A stretch of 64,000 nt of DNA from Nymphaea colorata (lineage: Eukaryota; Streptophyta; Magnoliopsida; Nymphaeales; Nymphaeaceae): positions 21,138,848 through 21,202,847 of the forward strand of contig NC_045141.1 of assembly GCF_008831285.2 (NCBI RefSeq). Reading direction: 5' to 3'. Position numbers and translations under genes: made by a program. Shown piece after piece: positions 25,601-36,699 of the stretch (the first letter of the stretch is position 1; every line of letters begins with the position of its first letter). The notes beneath the pieces are model-generated. The model searched no databases. It saw only the letters and a list, made by a program, of their open reading frames with translations, and had not been told where the DNA came from.

Positions 25601-28600
25601 GAGAAAGTGAAGAAGACAACTTTGAAGTCTGGGCCTTAACAAATGCTTAGCTGCAAGGAACCACCCTCACAGGAATGCCATCCTAATCCAATCTAACAAT
25701 AGAGATGATTAAGAAAGTGGATGACAAGATTTTGGAAGAAAAGAAGCTTTAGTTCAGCATATTCCACCAACAATTTCAAGTGGAGAATCCAAATGAGTCT
25801 GAAAGAGCTGGCCTCTAAGATGTAACCACAAGATATGTTCATCATAAATGTAAATCTTATTACCATGTCATTATCCATGTTGTAGGCATTTTAACATTTG
25901 TTATATATGTTAAGGAAAGTGACTCGAGCAAGGAAGCAACATTAAATGATCCCTGAGGGGTTGACACAATGGTCTGGGTGGGGGCTAGTAAGTAGACAGT
26001 TCCTGTTTTGAATCTATAGGGCATGAGCTCTTTGTGTTGCAAGTTAAAGCACAACGGGAACAGCACCCCGAGACATCAAAAGTAAGTACCCCTAGACATC
26101 AAAAGTAAGTCTTGTATCCTACGAGGATGAGGGGTTGGGTAGTAGCTTCGGCTTTCTCTGGACAGTAGGATGACATACTCTTTCTGCTTACCCAAAAGAA
26201 AGAGCATTAACTGAAGTCATAGATTGTGGAGATCCATCATTATCCATATCCAAATGTAAAGATGCCAAACATGATAAAGATGCCAAGAAAGGAAGAGATT
26301 AAGATATAGGAAATTTAATTCCCAAATCTAGCCTACACTAGGGAAAACTATAAGTCCACTGCAGAAAGAAAACAGGGCTCTAGTGTTCATGAAAGCCAAA
26401 AGAAACTACCCCCAAACTATTAGTGTACATGATCACGTTTAAATACTTAATCAATGACCCTCATTGATGATCATTGTTCTTGAGAAAGACGACTTCAATG
26501 ATTCTTTATGGCATACATAGTTGGCGTCGTTGTGATCAATTGCTTGTTGGATGGATTCTATCTTCCCCAGAGAAGTTGTCGACTTGATACATTGTTTGAT
26601 ATATAGAAAGCCCTTGCGAATGCCTATGCCACTCATTTTCGTGCTTGCTTGGTTAATCTCAAACATCAAATCTAAAACCTAAAGCTTCTGCGATGTCTTA
26701 TCTATCCCTTAAGGTCGGAGGTGCTTTGGAGCCTATCCATGAATTAGTATTTTTCAAAAAGCAACACATATTATCATGTAATTAAAGAATGCTAGCAAGC
26801 CTTTCCAGAGGATGTCTAAAGCGGCTTTTACATAGTTTTACTGGAAGCTGAATGTTCGTCCCCTTCCTTTCCGCTTAAGGGGGGAATGTGGAAAGTGGCT
26901 CGAGAAAGCAAGGTGCTCGCCAATGAAGCCAAAGATCATGGAGCTCTATCTTTATCCCCATCCAAATATGGGAATGCCAAACATAATAAAGATGCTAGGG
27001 AAAGAAGGGATAATGACAAAGGAAATCAACATATAAATCTAACGTGCATTTGAAGAAAGATCTAAAATCCATTGCAGAAAGGAAATCAAGCAGTTGTGCT
27101 AATGAAAATCAAAAGAAACTGCCTCAAAAATATTGATGTAAATGATCATATTTAAATACTTAATTGATTGTCCTAAGAAACCTAACATAGTTGGTCAGGC
27201 AAGCGGTAATGTAAAAGGTACATCATTGATTCGATTCTCGTGGATGCTACTTTCTTAGATAATAAATGGTGGGATCACAATACTCTAATTGGCATGTGTG
27301 CTATATCCCACCCAAGTCCCAATGCGGCCAGGGGAAATGGAGAAGTCTTCAGGCATCTTTTTTAGGTAGTGGATTATTAACCTCCTCCTACTCAAAAATA
27401 CTTAAGTAATAACTATCATTAATGATCATTGTTCTTGAGAGAGATGGCATTAGCATGGTTTTCTATCGTAGATATGGGCCCAAACATGTTGTAGCCACAT
27501 AAAATCATGTGTCCACTATTGTTCTTCCAAACGTTTCTATATATAGTTCTTATTTCATTGTAAATTAAGATAAGGGGCCACACCCACATGAAATGATTTT
27601 TCCTAAAATTGTTGAGGGTTGAAAGAACCATTTGTAAATTCATACTAAAATTTTGGAAGTAGTTATTGGTTCTAGTTTAAGTTAAAAATCAATGTGACTA
27701 AAAATTTAGTTTTGTTTTTTTTTTTTTTTAGAAATATAATCATTAAAAGGGAAGTTTATGTCATGTATATTGAGATATTGTACAATTGCAAGTTTAGCCC
27801 TTATGCACAAACTGAACTTTAGAAGATAATTATGAGCATCCAACACTTATTGTGCATGAGATTGTTACATAGAAAATAAAACTGGTGTATTAGAAAAATT
27901 GAAAGAGATTGTGCAAAACTGAATCTGATATAATTGTAAACATAGCTGGGCTCATAGACCTAATATTGAGGTTTTGATTTTAGGTGGCCTACATGTTGCA
28001 ACTCTATAAGTAACATAATTGAACACCACTAGTTCTAAGGTTAGTGTCATTATCTATTGTAAAAAACACGTTAAAGTCATTTTCTTTGTTGTTTTTTTTC
28101 AATGGTGTTAGAGCAAAACAAAGCTAGTTATATACACTGCCTCCATGTATGTAATTTTGACTGCCATTTTAAGTATGACAGAAAAAAACCATGATTACGA
28201 ATAAAAGAAACTTTTTGTAAAGATAAAAACAAAAGTGCAAAAAGAAGATTTGAGATTCGATAAAGGTAAAATTTGTCAGTCCATATATCATATCATTATA
28301 ACCAATATACTCATTTAACCAATAAAAAAAGTGTTTTCGTTTTTTTTTTCCTGCTTATAGCGTTGTCTCATTATCTCACAAATATTTTATTATCTCATAA
28401 AAGTGTTATCTCATACATTTGTCCATTATCTCATACTTTTGTTTAGCATTATCTCATATATCTGTCTGTTATCTCACTATTTCATAAATTTTTTGTTATC
28501 TCATAAATACTATGTCATACTTATGTTTGGAGTTATCGCTTATATTCATTTGTTTGTCATCTCATTATCTCATAAATCTTTTGTTATGTCATAAATATTA

Positions 28601-31600
28601 TCTCATACTTATTTATTATTTCATACCTTTTTTGTTATCTCTCGCACATGCATATGTGATGTTCGAGCATGAAAGTAAATGTGCATGTTAGGGTCCACGT
28701 TTAGCATACGCTCGTTACATACACGAAATGGCATACAGAACTCTCTCCCAGAGCGAGATGCTCATTGAAAAGGGTCTAAGTCTGAAGATGGCCTGCAAAT
28801 GATAAAAGAGATTGTTGCCTTCTTCACTAAATTGAAGATTTGATCTCGTTTTAAACAAAATTTTCTTAAAGCAACCTTGGATTTTCTGATCCACCGCCAA
28901 ACTGATGGATCAATTATCTTTTACAAAATATCTGCATCAAACTTCAACTTTCTACTCCACCTATTGATCATATTTGGTACACTAACAACTAAATAAATAG
29001 GCCAAGTGACTTCTTCTAGTAGTGAGTGACCTAAATAGTTAATCTCCACTCTACATAAGCATATCCATTTAGTGGTGATAAATCATGCTCTTGTAAGAAG
29101 ATTTAGTAGAGCACAGACTTTCTTTCAGCTAAAAAAAATGTCTATATGTATAATCATATTTAGCGACCCTCTTAAATATTACTTGATAGTAGTGAATCCT
29201 TAGTCTTAGATATTAGGCATTAAGAATTGATAGGTCTCACTTCTAAAAGATTACTCGATCATCAAAACATTTTCTTAATTAACATACTTAATTCTATACA
29301 GGTACAGAAGTTATTGAAGACACTCATTTCTTTTTCAGTTTTAACTTGAAGAATGAGCCTCACAAAAGTGCCTTGACTTTTCAATGCTTTTAGCTGTACA
29401 AAGTTCAATTTCTTAACCATAATGAAAATTGAGACACTTTTTACCTTTGTCTACTACCTCCTTTCAATGATTTTGCTCCTTTCATCACCTTCATTTTTGG
29501 AACTTTCTTGGAATTTTTTTTCTTTTATTCACATTTAAAAACACAAATCCATACAAATAAGCTTAAGAATGTGGCATGACTTACTGGTAGGGAATTAGAT
29601 TGTTGGGTTTGACCTTATTAATGCCCTATATGGCATTCATACAATTTTATCATGTGTAGAGAATTTAGCTGTATTATACTTATTTAATGGTTATTAGGGC
29701 TTTAAACATCCAGTGGGCTTAAAATTGTTGCCTTTCATAATGTTGTCTTTAGAATTGATGTCTTTATACTTTCGGATTATATAAAACATGGAAAACAATG
29801 GTCAATCTCTAACCTGTACATGATTCGAAAAAATTTTTCAAACTAGTTCAAGATAGGAGCTGATCCAAATCCTTTCTTTCTTGACATGATGTCATCTTCC
29901 AATCCTCAATATATATCCAAGGCTTTTGACAAGTTTTAATGATCAAGACCCTTTGTAAGGGTTCTTTCTCTTATATATATGCAGTCATCCTATAAGTGGG
30001 GAAATAGCTACCAAGAGATGCTATGAATGCCTTTTCCAATTTTAGCACCTTCAACATCATGTTTATATCACACCTCAAACATGACATTTACATACAAAAT
30101 ACCAGAAGGCATTGAACTTTTTGTTCCCCTCAATGATATCGAACTTTATTAATGATGCCCTTCGTAATTTTGGCATCAAGAAGGAAAATTAGTATAGTTT
30201 GTAGGTGTGGATAAATTTCTCTTCTAAGCCATGTCAAGCGTGGATAAATTAGTATGTTCAATGGCATGCCCCTACGATGAATGGCATTATGATCTATTTT
30301 GAAGTTATAAACCCAAAGACTTCTTGGATTTTTCTTTCTTCTAAAGTCTGACTAGAATGAGTCTTGTTTACATTGTCTTTTGTGCATCTACCATCTTGCC
30401 TATATTGATTTTGTTTAGCGTAGTTCTTTTCATTTAGCATCAAGCAGACCACTTAATTGGCATCTTATTTACCTTTTGTACTCTTTTGTTAGACAAAGTG
30501 TAGGAGAACCCAATTTTGGACACTCTCAAAAGCAGTATTAAAGCCCTCAAAATGTACCTCATGGACCCTAAATGGCCGTTTGACGGCCTTGAATTATCAT
30601 TCTAGAATTAAAATTTTAAAAACAAAATTCCACCTCAAACTGAAATTGGAATGAAAATTCCATTTATGGTTTGCCTTTGTGTTTGATAGTCTAGAATTTT
30701 GATTCCATAACATGAATTAAAATTCTAGAATTGATGAATTATAACCATCGTGACATCTGCCCAAAAGAAAGGTGACTCACTTTGTTGCTTCTTGTGTTTA
30801 AATTCAAATGATCATTTCAATTCAGACCTAGATTAGATAACTCTCTTTGTTTTGCAGCTGCTACTGGAGAGAATATTCCATGGCTTGGGAACAGAAATGA
30901 CGGTGAGAATGTCATGGTACAACATCTCCACAAATTTTCATGCTCTCTCATTTTATTTATTACACTTTATAAGGCTAACAACTTGAAAACATTACCTAGG
31001 TGATAGTTCATACTAATTTTATTCTTTATTATAAAGACTATGTATGACAATAGATGATCTTCTACCTCTCAAAAAATCCTACAGAAATCCTAAGTCCTTC
31101 CTGTTTCATGCGTAAACAATTGAGTTGTTCTTTAAAAATAGCTATGAGTTGGGTTCTTATTCATTTGTCTTATACAATTACTTTTGTTAGCATTTAAATG
31201 CTTCTTTCAAAAGAATTAAGCGATCAGTTCATGTTCATTTATCTTATATATTTTTCTCACTAATATTAAGACGTCAACTATATATAATGTCTTATAATAA
31301 AATAATACACATAGTTCTCTCATAATTTATTTCATAAAGTTAGTAACTTGCAAGCCATTTTTTCTTTTTTTTCACGTATGTTGAACATAAAAGTACCATG
31401 TATGTTAAACTAAATGGATCCTATATAAACAATAGGTTCAAGTCCCCTATTAAAAAATTGAATATAGCATCCTAACTTTGTGCTTCTTCCAATTAATGTA
31501 AATTTCACAGAATGCATGCATGCCCAGTATCTTCATGTATTGTTTCATATATTTACTTTAACCATGTCTATAAAACAAATAGAATGTGAAATGCAGATTA

Positions 31601-32579
31601 AATTGTTATCCATTATTCTTCATTACAAAAGAAATGAATTAAGTTCGTCATGAGAACCATGAGCAATAAGTTTATATGCATTTCTCTAAGTATTTATCTA
31701 GTTAGCGTATTATTGGTTGCATAGAATTGTGAAATTTTGCACGACAATATGACGTCAAAATTGCTTTATTGCAGAGAACTAACATGACACATGCTGCAAA
31801 TCAACATGAATTTAGTTTCAGTGATCCCAATTACCAGCAAAGGGTATTCAACAACCAAACACAAAATACAGGAGAATCAATGTTTGGTGTTAATATACCA
31901 GATTATGAGGCATTACCACATCATAATCAAGCCCATGCGCTGAATGAATCGAACAATTTTAGCTCAATATGGCCCACGCTAAGAACATACAATGAGAAGG
32001 TTCCAGGCCAACAAAACTTCTATTCTGATGTTATTAGCTCTCAGAATAACCCGACAAATACGTATTGCCAAATTCCAAACTCAGATTACGTAAGATATGG
32101 CTTTCAAGGGGTTCAACTACATGAATCAAGAATGGGTCATGACCATGTTCCAAGACTTGAAGATATAAGAGATGAATTTTACGGCTCTCAGCATCATACC
32201 CATCAACATGAATTTGGCTTGCTATCTTTCATTGCGCAGCCTATGACAAGCTTATCTGAAGACCAATTGCTTGAAGCAATTGATTCTAGCAGCTTCGGAA
32301 ATCAAGTGGGCGACAACAGTTACTACATGGATAACTCAATAGCTGTTGCTCCTTTCCTACCACAACATGCAACACAAACATCTCATTTCCACTTATCAAG
32401 GTCAGAGGAACAAGATAATGGTATCTGCAATGACATACATTACTATAGAATGGAGATGGCTGAACTACCAAGCGTAGAAGAATTGGGAGAAACACTTGGT
32501 TATGTTGTTTGCACTCATGAACAACAAAATGATTATCTCCCAAGTTCAGAAGAGTTGGGAGAGGGTTTGGGATTTGGTG

Positions 32580-32622
<43 letters not shown>

Positions 32623-34193
32623 CTCTCTCTCTTATCTACATATAAGTTGTCTTTTATTGCATATTTTGCACGTGAATGTATGTTGAAGCTGTTTAGCTTC
32701 CTAAGTATTTTATTGAACTATATATAACCCGTTGTATTTGTTATTTCCAATTATTTTGGCAGTTAGGATTGATGACACAGGAAGTTTTACTGGAAACCTC
32801 AGAAATAATTCAAATGAAAGGTACGCATTCGACCCTTCATCTCAGTTAATCTTCCATGTTTGTTCAGATTATCTTCATTCATAACTTCACTAAATATGCT
32901 GATCTTGCTTTATGGTGACAATTGCATTTTGATTTTAGCACAAAACTTTGTCAGAAATTTCTTTCTCTGTTGATACGACTTCTTTCAAAATTTAAAAGGA
33001 AAAGGAATTTCAGAATTGTGCTATTTATTTGTTATTTCAGTTTACCACCAAGGTTAGGTATCAGACCTAATATAAAATATGCCACGAGAAAATCCTACCT
33101 TTAACCTGTAAATCGATGACATCTAGCTAGCTAACTAGAGTTTGTTCATAACCATTTTGTCACTAAATAAATTACTAGCTATCCTCTAAAAATTGAGTGC
33201 AGTTGTTCTTTTTTCCAGTTTTCAATCATAAAAGAGCTTATGTTCAACTGAAACATGTAATGATCTTATGTTATATTATCATCAAATATCCTTTGTCCAA
33301 AATTGCAGTTCAAATCAAGCTGTAAAGTTGATGATTCAAGACTGCCCATACGGGAATGGCCATGCAGTCAGCATCCAGTCATTTTTCTTTGAGGTACGTA
33401 GAAAAAAACTTATTGGAGAGGGAGGGAGGGACGAAGAGACCCGTGGTATGTTCTACAACCAGCTGAACTAAAATAATTAAAAAAAGATGCACTTCTTCGT
33501 TTCATGTTCAAGAACAAGATATACTGAATTTGCAAAATGAAGTATTTGACTGCATATTTCCATAGAAATAGTATAATTTTTTTTGCATGTAACTTGAAAT
33601 CCATAGATGTTGTAAATTAATTTTATTGCTGCTGATGAAAAGATAAACTTTTATGTTGAAAAATTGTTCGATATAGTGTGCCTACAATTATGTTCTATGT
33701 CAATTGAAAACATGTTTTGCAAAATGTGCATGACAATAGTACACAGATATTCCCCTAAATGAATTTGTTAATCAACTTTATCATATTTAAACCAATAATG
33801 TCTTTTCAACGTGTGTTGGATACCATAAGTTTGTCCTTTTGAAAAACCAATATAACCTAAAAGGAAGCAAAGATCTCTCTAATTCAGATGAAGGAACTTA
33901 TATGATATTCGAACCTGTTTCTAGGATCCTTCCTACCGATTTATGCACTAATTTTCTCAATTAATAGGCTTTTCTTTTTCTTTCTTTTTTTGATAAAACT
34001 TATGGTTGATTAAATTATTATTGTGCCTACTCCCTTAGTGAGGCACTTGTATATATATGTGTTCCATAGGTTTGATATCCACAAATTATTTTGGTATATG
34101 TTTTTTATTCATTTGTCATTGTTTCATCAACTTCCTTCTATTTTTTCCTTTCAGGAAGACGATGAACTCGAGGGATACAAGGTATTCGGCTGA
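19624..34193 (+). CDS. Unrecognised 399-residue protein, six coding exons
   Basis: I do not recognise this protein. Exons 19624-19780, 30858-30916, 31775-32576, 32763-32820, 33309-33393 and 34155-34193 join with consistent phases (1,200 nt including stop) and good splice signals. The N terminus is hydrophobic-aromatic (VLPLVWIPQLQAWFVDTSRL) and then GENIPWLGNRND. The large exon 3 is rich in Asn, His, Gln and Ser, like a disordered or transcription-regulator region. Near residues 302 and 328 a motif is duplicated, LPSVEELGETLGY and LPSSEELGEGLGF. The C terminus is KLMIQDCPYGNGHAVSIQSF followed by an acidic EDDELEGYKVFG end. No signal peptide, membrane span or known catalytic motif is evident. 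The 11-kb first coding intron is full of retroelements. The link of exon 1 to exon 2 is inferred from phase only, and exon 1 might belong to another transcript. Confidence 0.7.
20018..20038. repeat. (TG)n microsatellite
   Basis: About ten TG units just after exon 1 of the 399-residue gene, inside its long intron. Confidence 0.85.
20130..20430. repeat. GC-rich GGGCCGGGCC-word repeat in intron
   Basis: A GC-rich island in AT-rich DNA in which words such as CTGGGCC, GGGCCGGGCC and AGCCCGGCCC recur on both strands. Similar sequences are scattered in many plant genomes. No open frame or promoter function is evident. Confidence 0.5.
20440..23226. other. Intron 1 DNA without a recognised gene
   Basis: Part of the 11-kb intron. 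Short open frames exist but none shows coding character or family motifs. I see no complete transposon, though old fragments are likely. Confidence 0.5.
23227..25559 (+). mobile_element. Tandem TRIM-like array: LTR-internal-LTR-internal-LTR
   Basis: Three diverged LTRs in the same direction share internal domains: LTR-A 23227-23567, LTR-B 23762-25015 (interrupted) and LTR-C 25205-25559. Each starts TGC(A/G)TTGA and ends with TTCA, giving TG...CA termini. LTR-A and LTR-B are followed directly by a primer-binding site, TGGTATGAGAAC and TGGTATCGGAGC, matching the usual TGGTATCAGAGC complement of initiator tRNA-Met. The internal domains are only about 190 bp and end in purine tracts (GGAGAATGAAAGAAGAAAA) before the next LTR. 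There is no gag or pol. These are the marks of terminal-repeat retrotransposons in miniature, which need another element's enzymes. The array lies in sense orientation within the intron of the host gene. Confidence 0.8.
23896..24815. mobile_element. Non-autonomous insertion inside LTR-B
   Basis: Compared with LTR-A and LTR-C, LTR-B is split by about 920 bp after TATAATTG and resumes at AATTAAAGAT. The left end reads GGGCGTTTGATGGATG and the right end, read in reverse, reads GAAGCGTTTGAATGC, so short imperfect inverted ends are present. The interior has a CT microsatellite and short open frames without recognisable function. It is probably a cut-and-paste transposon derivative younger than the LTR. 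Confidence 0.6.
25946..26205 (+). mobile_element. SINE-like insertion in the first LTR copy
   Basis: This stretch is absent from the second LTR copy. It has an A-box-like segment (TGGTCTGGGTGGGGGC) and, about 40 nt later, a B-box-like TTTTGAATCTATAGGG, and includes a short direct repeat of GACATCAAAAGTAAGT. It could be a tRNA-derived SINE. No clear tail is visible. Confidence 0.4.
27181..27396 (+). mobile_element. SINE-like insertion in the second LTR copy
   Basis: This stretch interrupts the second LTR copy at ATACTTAA. It begins with an A-box-like AGTTGGTCAGGCAAGCGG and has a B-box-like TGATTCGATTCTC at normal tRNA spacing, then a unique tail. The flanks ATACTTAA and ATACTTAAG at both ends may be a target-site duplication. 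Confidence 0.5.
27860..28930 (+). mobile_element. Diverged relative of the TRIM element
   Basis: The stretch up to TTTTTTTTCA (about 28101) resembles the 3' part of the TRIM LTRs (TTGAACACCACTAGTTCTAAGG) and is followed by TGGTGTTAGAGC at 28103, a primer-binding-site match with one change. Much later, 28788-28890, the words TTGCCTTCTTCACTAAATTG and ATCTCGTTTTAAAC match the TRIM internal domain. The gap between is filled by a TTATCTCAT repeat and other DNA. Confidence 0.55.
28360..28650. repeat. TTATCTCAT degenerate tandem repeat
   Basis: About fifteen copies of TTATCTCAT or close variants (TTATCTCAC, TATGTCAT, TTATTTCAT) are spaced by 8-25 nt of AT-rich sequence. There is no fixed period, suggesting decay of an old minisatellite. 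Confidence 0.8.
28935..30560. other. Intron 1 DNA, no gene seen
   Basis: AT-rich intron sequence without supported coding or RNA features. Confidence 0.5.
30566..30735. mobile_element. Small palindromic element with TCTAGAATT words
   Basis: It starts at GCCGTTTGACGGCC and contains ATTCTAGAATTAAAATTTT, TAGTCTAGAATTTTGATTCC and AATTAAAATTCTAGAATTGATG, which pair with each other as inverted copies. No coding capacity. It looks like a small foldback or MITE-like insertion 130 bp upstream of exon 2. Confidence 0.45.
32582..32632. repeat. (CT)n microsatellite at an exon-intron border
   Basis: About 25 CT units, one interrupted, starting 5 nt after the donor of exon 3 (GGATTTG/GTGAGT). If the intron is retained the frame continues as a Ser-Leu repeat to a stop at 32684-32686. 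Confidence 0.9.
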
Positions 34194-36690
34194 GGGTTAT
34201 GTTTTCAGAAGACAATGATCATCAAGAATATGGGGAGACAAATGCATGGAATTGGTCCTTCACCGTATCAAACTTCTAGAACTCAAAAGAGTAATTTGAT
34301 CTCAAGGCAACATATAAATTATTTTTAGTCTATTGGACAATGCTTGGATACAAGTTTGGGATGATCTATTCCTTAAACTGTTTGATTAAACTTGAAATAC
34401 TTTTCAACTTTTTTAATCCTTATATGATTGAGACAAACAACCAAACGCTTGTGCTGATTAATGCCCAATTCATTCGAAATGGGTGTAACCTTTTTACTTT
34501 TTTGTTTTCGGTTTTTACATAATCAACATGCGTAAGAATCAATCCGAATGGGTCTCTTCAAAATTGGATCCTCCCCAAATGGTTTTCGGAGGCGATCTAA
34601 GTTCATGAATTGAAAATTTCTGATTGAACTGGGCCAATTCTAGTCTTTCTTGATGCATTTGATATACATATGTACTCGTTTTTCTATTTTCCGGTTACGT
34701 GTTTTGGAATGATTTCGTGAGATGTTTTTAATAGCAAATGACACGATTAAGCTTTTATTATTGTTGAAAATGCACTAACCTTGTTTTGCTTGAATTAGAA
34801 GATCTGTAACTTCTTCCCGTTTAATATAGCCATTATTGACCGATTTGAGGTAAAACATTAGATTAAGCAAAATGCCATCAAGATAAGTTGTCTTCACTTT
34901 CATGATTGTCCATCAGCTTTTCTATTATGCTCGAGACTACGACAGCATACTTATCTACATATGTATGTACTTTTTTTTTAGCTACTCTTGAATTAAGTCA
35001 TGAGACGCCCTTTTAATAATGTTAGAATCTCTTTTTAGGAAAAAGCGGCTGAAGTTCCTTTGCTCTGTTTTGAGATTTTATGTGGAAAGTAGGATACCTA
35101 CCCATTAGAGTATTGAAAATCAAAACTTTAACTGAGTGTTGTAAGAGGGAGGTGTAAAACTTTTATGTAATCTAACGGTAACTCAATTTTTGATGCAAAA
35201 CTTTTATATAATTAACGCTGACTTTATGTTAAAAATTAAATGCATGCTCCCTTTAACCGCTCAAGTACGCTTTTGACGATCTAGAAACGAGAAAAAGGAA
35301 AACAGTGGGCTCAACTTTTAGTTGCGGAAAGAATGGAGGAAGAAGAATATCTGGAACCAACCAGATACATCTGGTGTACGATTTTTTTGCACCAATAATT
35401 AAAATAATTGTAGTTCATTAAAAAAAACTTTTTGTTGTTGTAAAGACAAAATTTAAAATTGAAAATTTTACGAAAAGCATTTCTTCTAAATAAATTATCA
35501 AAATATTTTTCTTCATTTACTGCGTACGGTGTGAGCCTGGAAATATCCAGCGAGAGCAGACAATCATGTACGGCAACTGTGGGCGGAGAGCAAACTAAAC
35601 CACAGGCGCAAATTTTATAGTATTCGTGATGTGATGGCTTTGTCCTCTGCTTTCACGTCTTTCAAAACTCGTGATTGGTGGTGGCCACATTGACCGCCTT
35701 AGCCCTCGGCAATTTGCCGGCGGCTAGTCGGCCGTCGTGAAAAATCTCGCGTATGCCCATGTTATGGAGCGTTGAAGCCATTCCCGACGCTTTAGAGGCC
35801 CAACGGTATTTTACCGTCGGGATTTTTTTGTGTTTTTTGTTGTGTTCAGTAGTGGTGGACCTGGTGGGTGGCGGAGCAATGGTGGTGGTGGCGTTAGGAT
35901 CTCCGCTTTATTAGCAGTTAGTTGCCTTTGGCTTGTTGTTGGCTGGCCTGGGGAGGAGTTCGACGCTGCAACGATCGATTCACAGGGCCGCTACGTTGGA
36001 GCCCTTCTCACCACTGCTTTTCGTCTTCCCCCCGCTCTTCCACGCGCTCCTGTCCCTTCCTCAAAGGACAGTTCATCGCAATTTGAAAGCTGCTGATGGA
36101 CCCCTCCCTCTCCTTACGTCAACTGCAATTGCACCACATCCTGGATTCTACGTATTTTAAAATAAAGACCGGAAGATTCAAAGAACCCGTAGACATGGAT
36201 GTTTACCACCAGTGTACTGTAAGAATTTACTCGATATCAGACGTCTCTCTCATGGCTGATTGTAAAATCAGACGCTCTTCCTAAATAGCTCATCGGGAAC
36301 TGAAATTTGCCGGAAAAAGAAGAGACCCGTCTGGCCGGAAATGAATCCGTTGGTCTAGAGATTCCAGCTTGATCGTGGCAGGTCAATTTTGATGCTCATT
36401 GGCGAGCGGATCGGGGCTCGGAACGAGGTGGCGGATCATAACCCAAGACCCACGGTCCACCGTACATGGAATTCCATGTGCTGAGTCTCCGTAGTAAGAG
36501 GGAGATTCTAGTGGCGGAGTGATGAGAGCTGTCCATCTCTGGGATGAACGGAAGACACTCTCTCGGGAGAAGCATCGGTGGAAGATGCCGCACGGGATGA
36601 CGCGGCAGTCTAGAAAAGACAAGAGAAATTGTGGACGTCCTTACGATTACGAATCCACAGTAAGGGAGAGACGGCGTGCAGGGGAGAGGG
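34194..36690. other. 3' flank and intergenic space
   Basis: Begins with the 3'UTR of the 399-residue gene. The rest has no supported gene. GC content rises from 35640 toward the next gene. Open frames at 35830-36284 are Gly/Pro/Leu-rich by composition only and show no family motif. Confidence 0.5.
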
Positions 36691-36699
36691 CACGTGCTT

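Larger units (their letters stand above)
25905..27640 (+). mobile_element. Decayed LTR element: two direct LTR-like copies
   Basis: A block beginning GGAAAGTGACTCGAG (about 25912) and a block beginning GGAAAGTGGCTCGAG (about 26891) are similar over several hundred bases, for example at ATGCCAAACATGATAAAGATG and TGATCATTGTTCTTGAGA (26256-26490 versus 26970-27180 and 27400-27450). The second copy is preceded by AAGGGGGGAATG, a typical polypurine tract just upstream of a 3' LTR. Only about 200 bp lie between the copies, so nearly all internal sequence is missing. Each copy carries a different small insertion. Confidence 0.6.

Noticed and set aside
32577..32686. Ser-Leu repeat tail extending exon 3 of the 399-residue gene
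   Set aside because: It is a read-through of a splice donor into a CT microsatellite; splicing to 32763 restores a longer non-repetitive frame.
35830..36284. Overlapping Gly/Leu/Pro-rich frames
   Set aside because: Frames overlap each other in different phases without conserved features or splice links.
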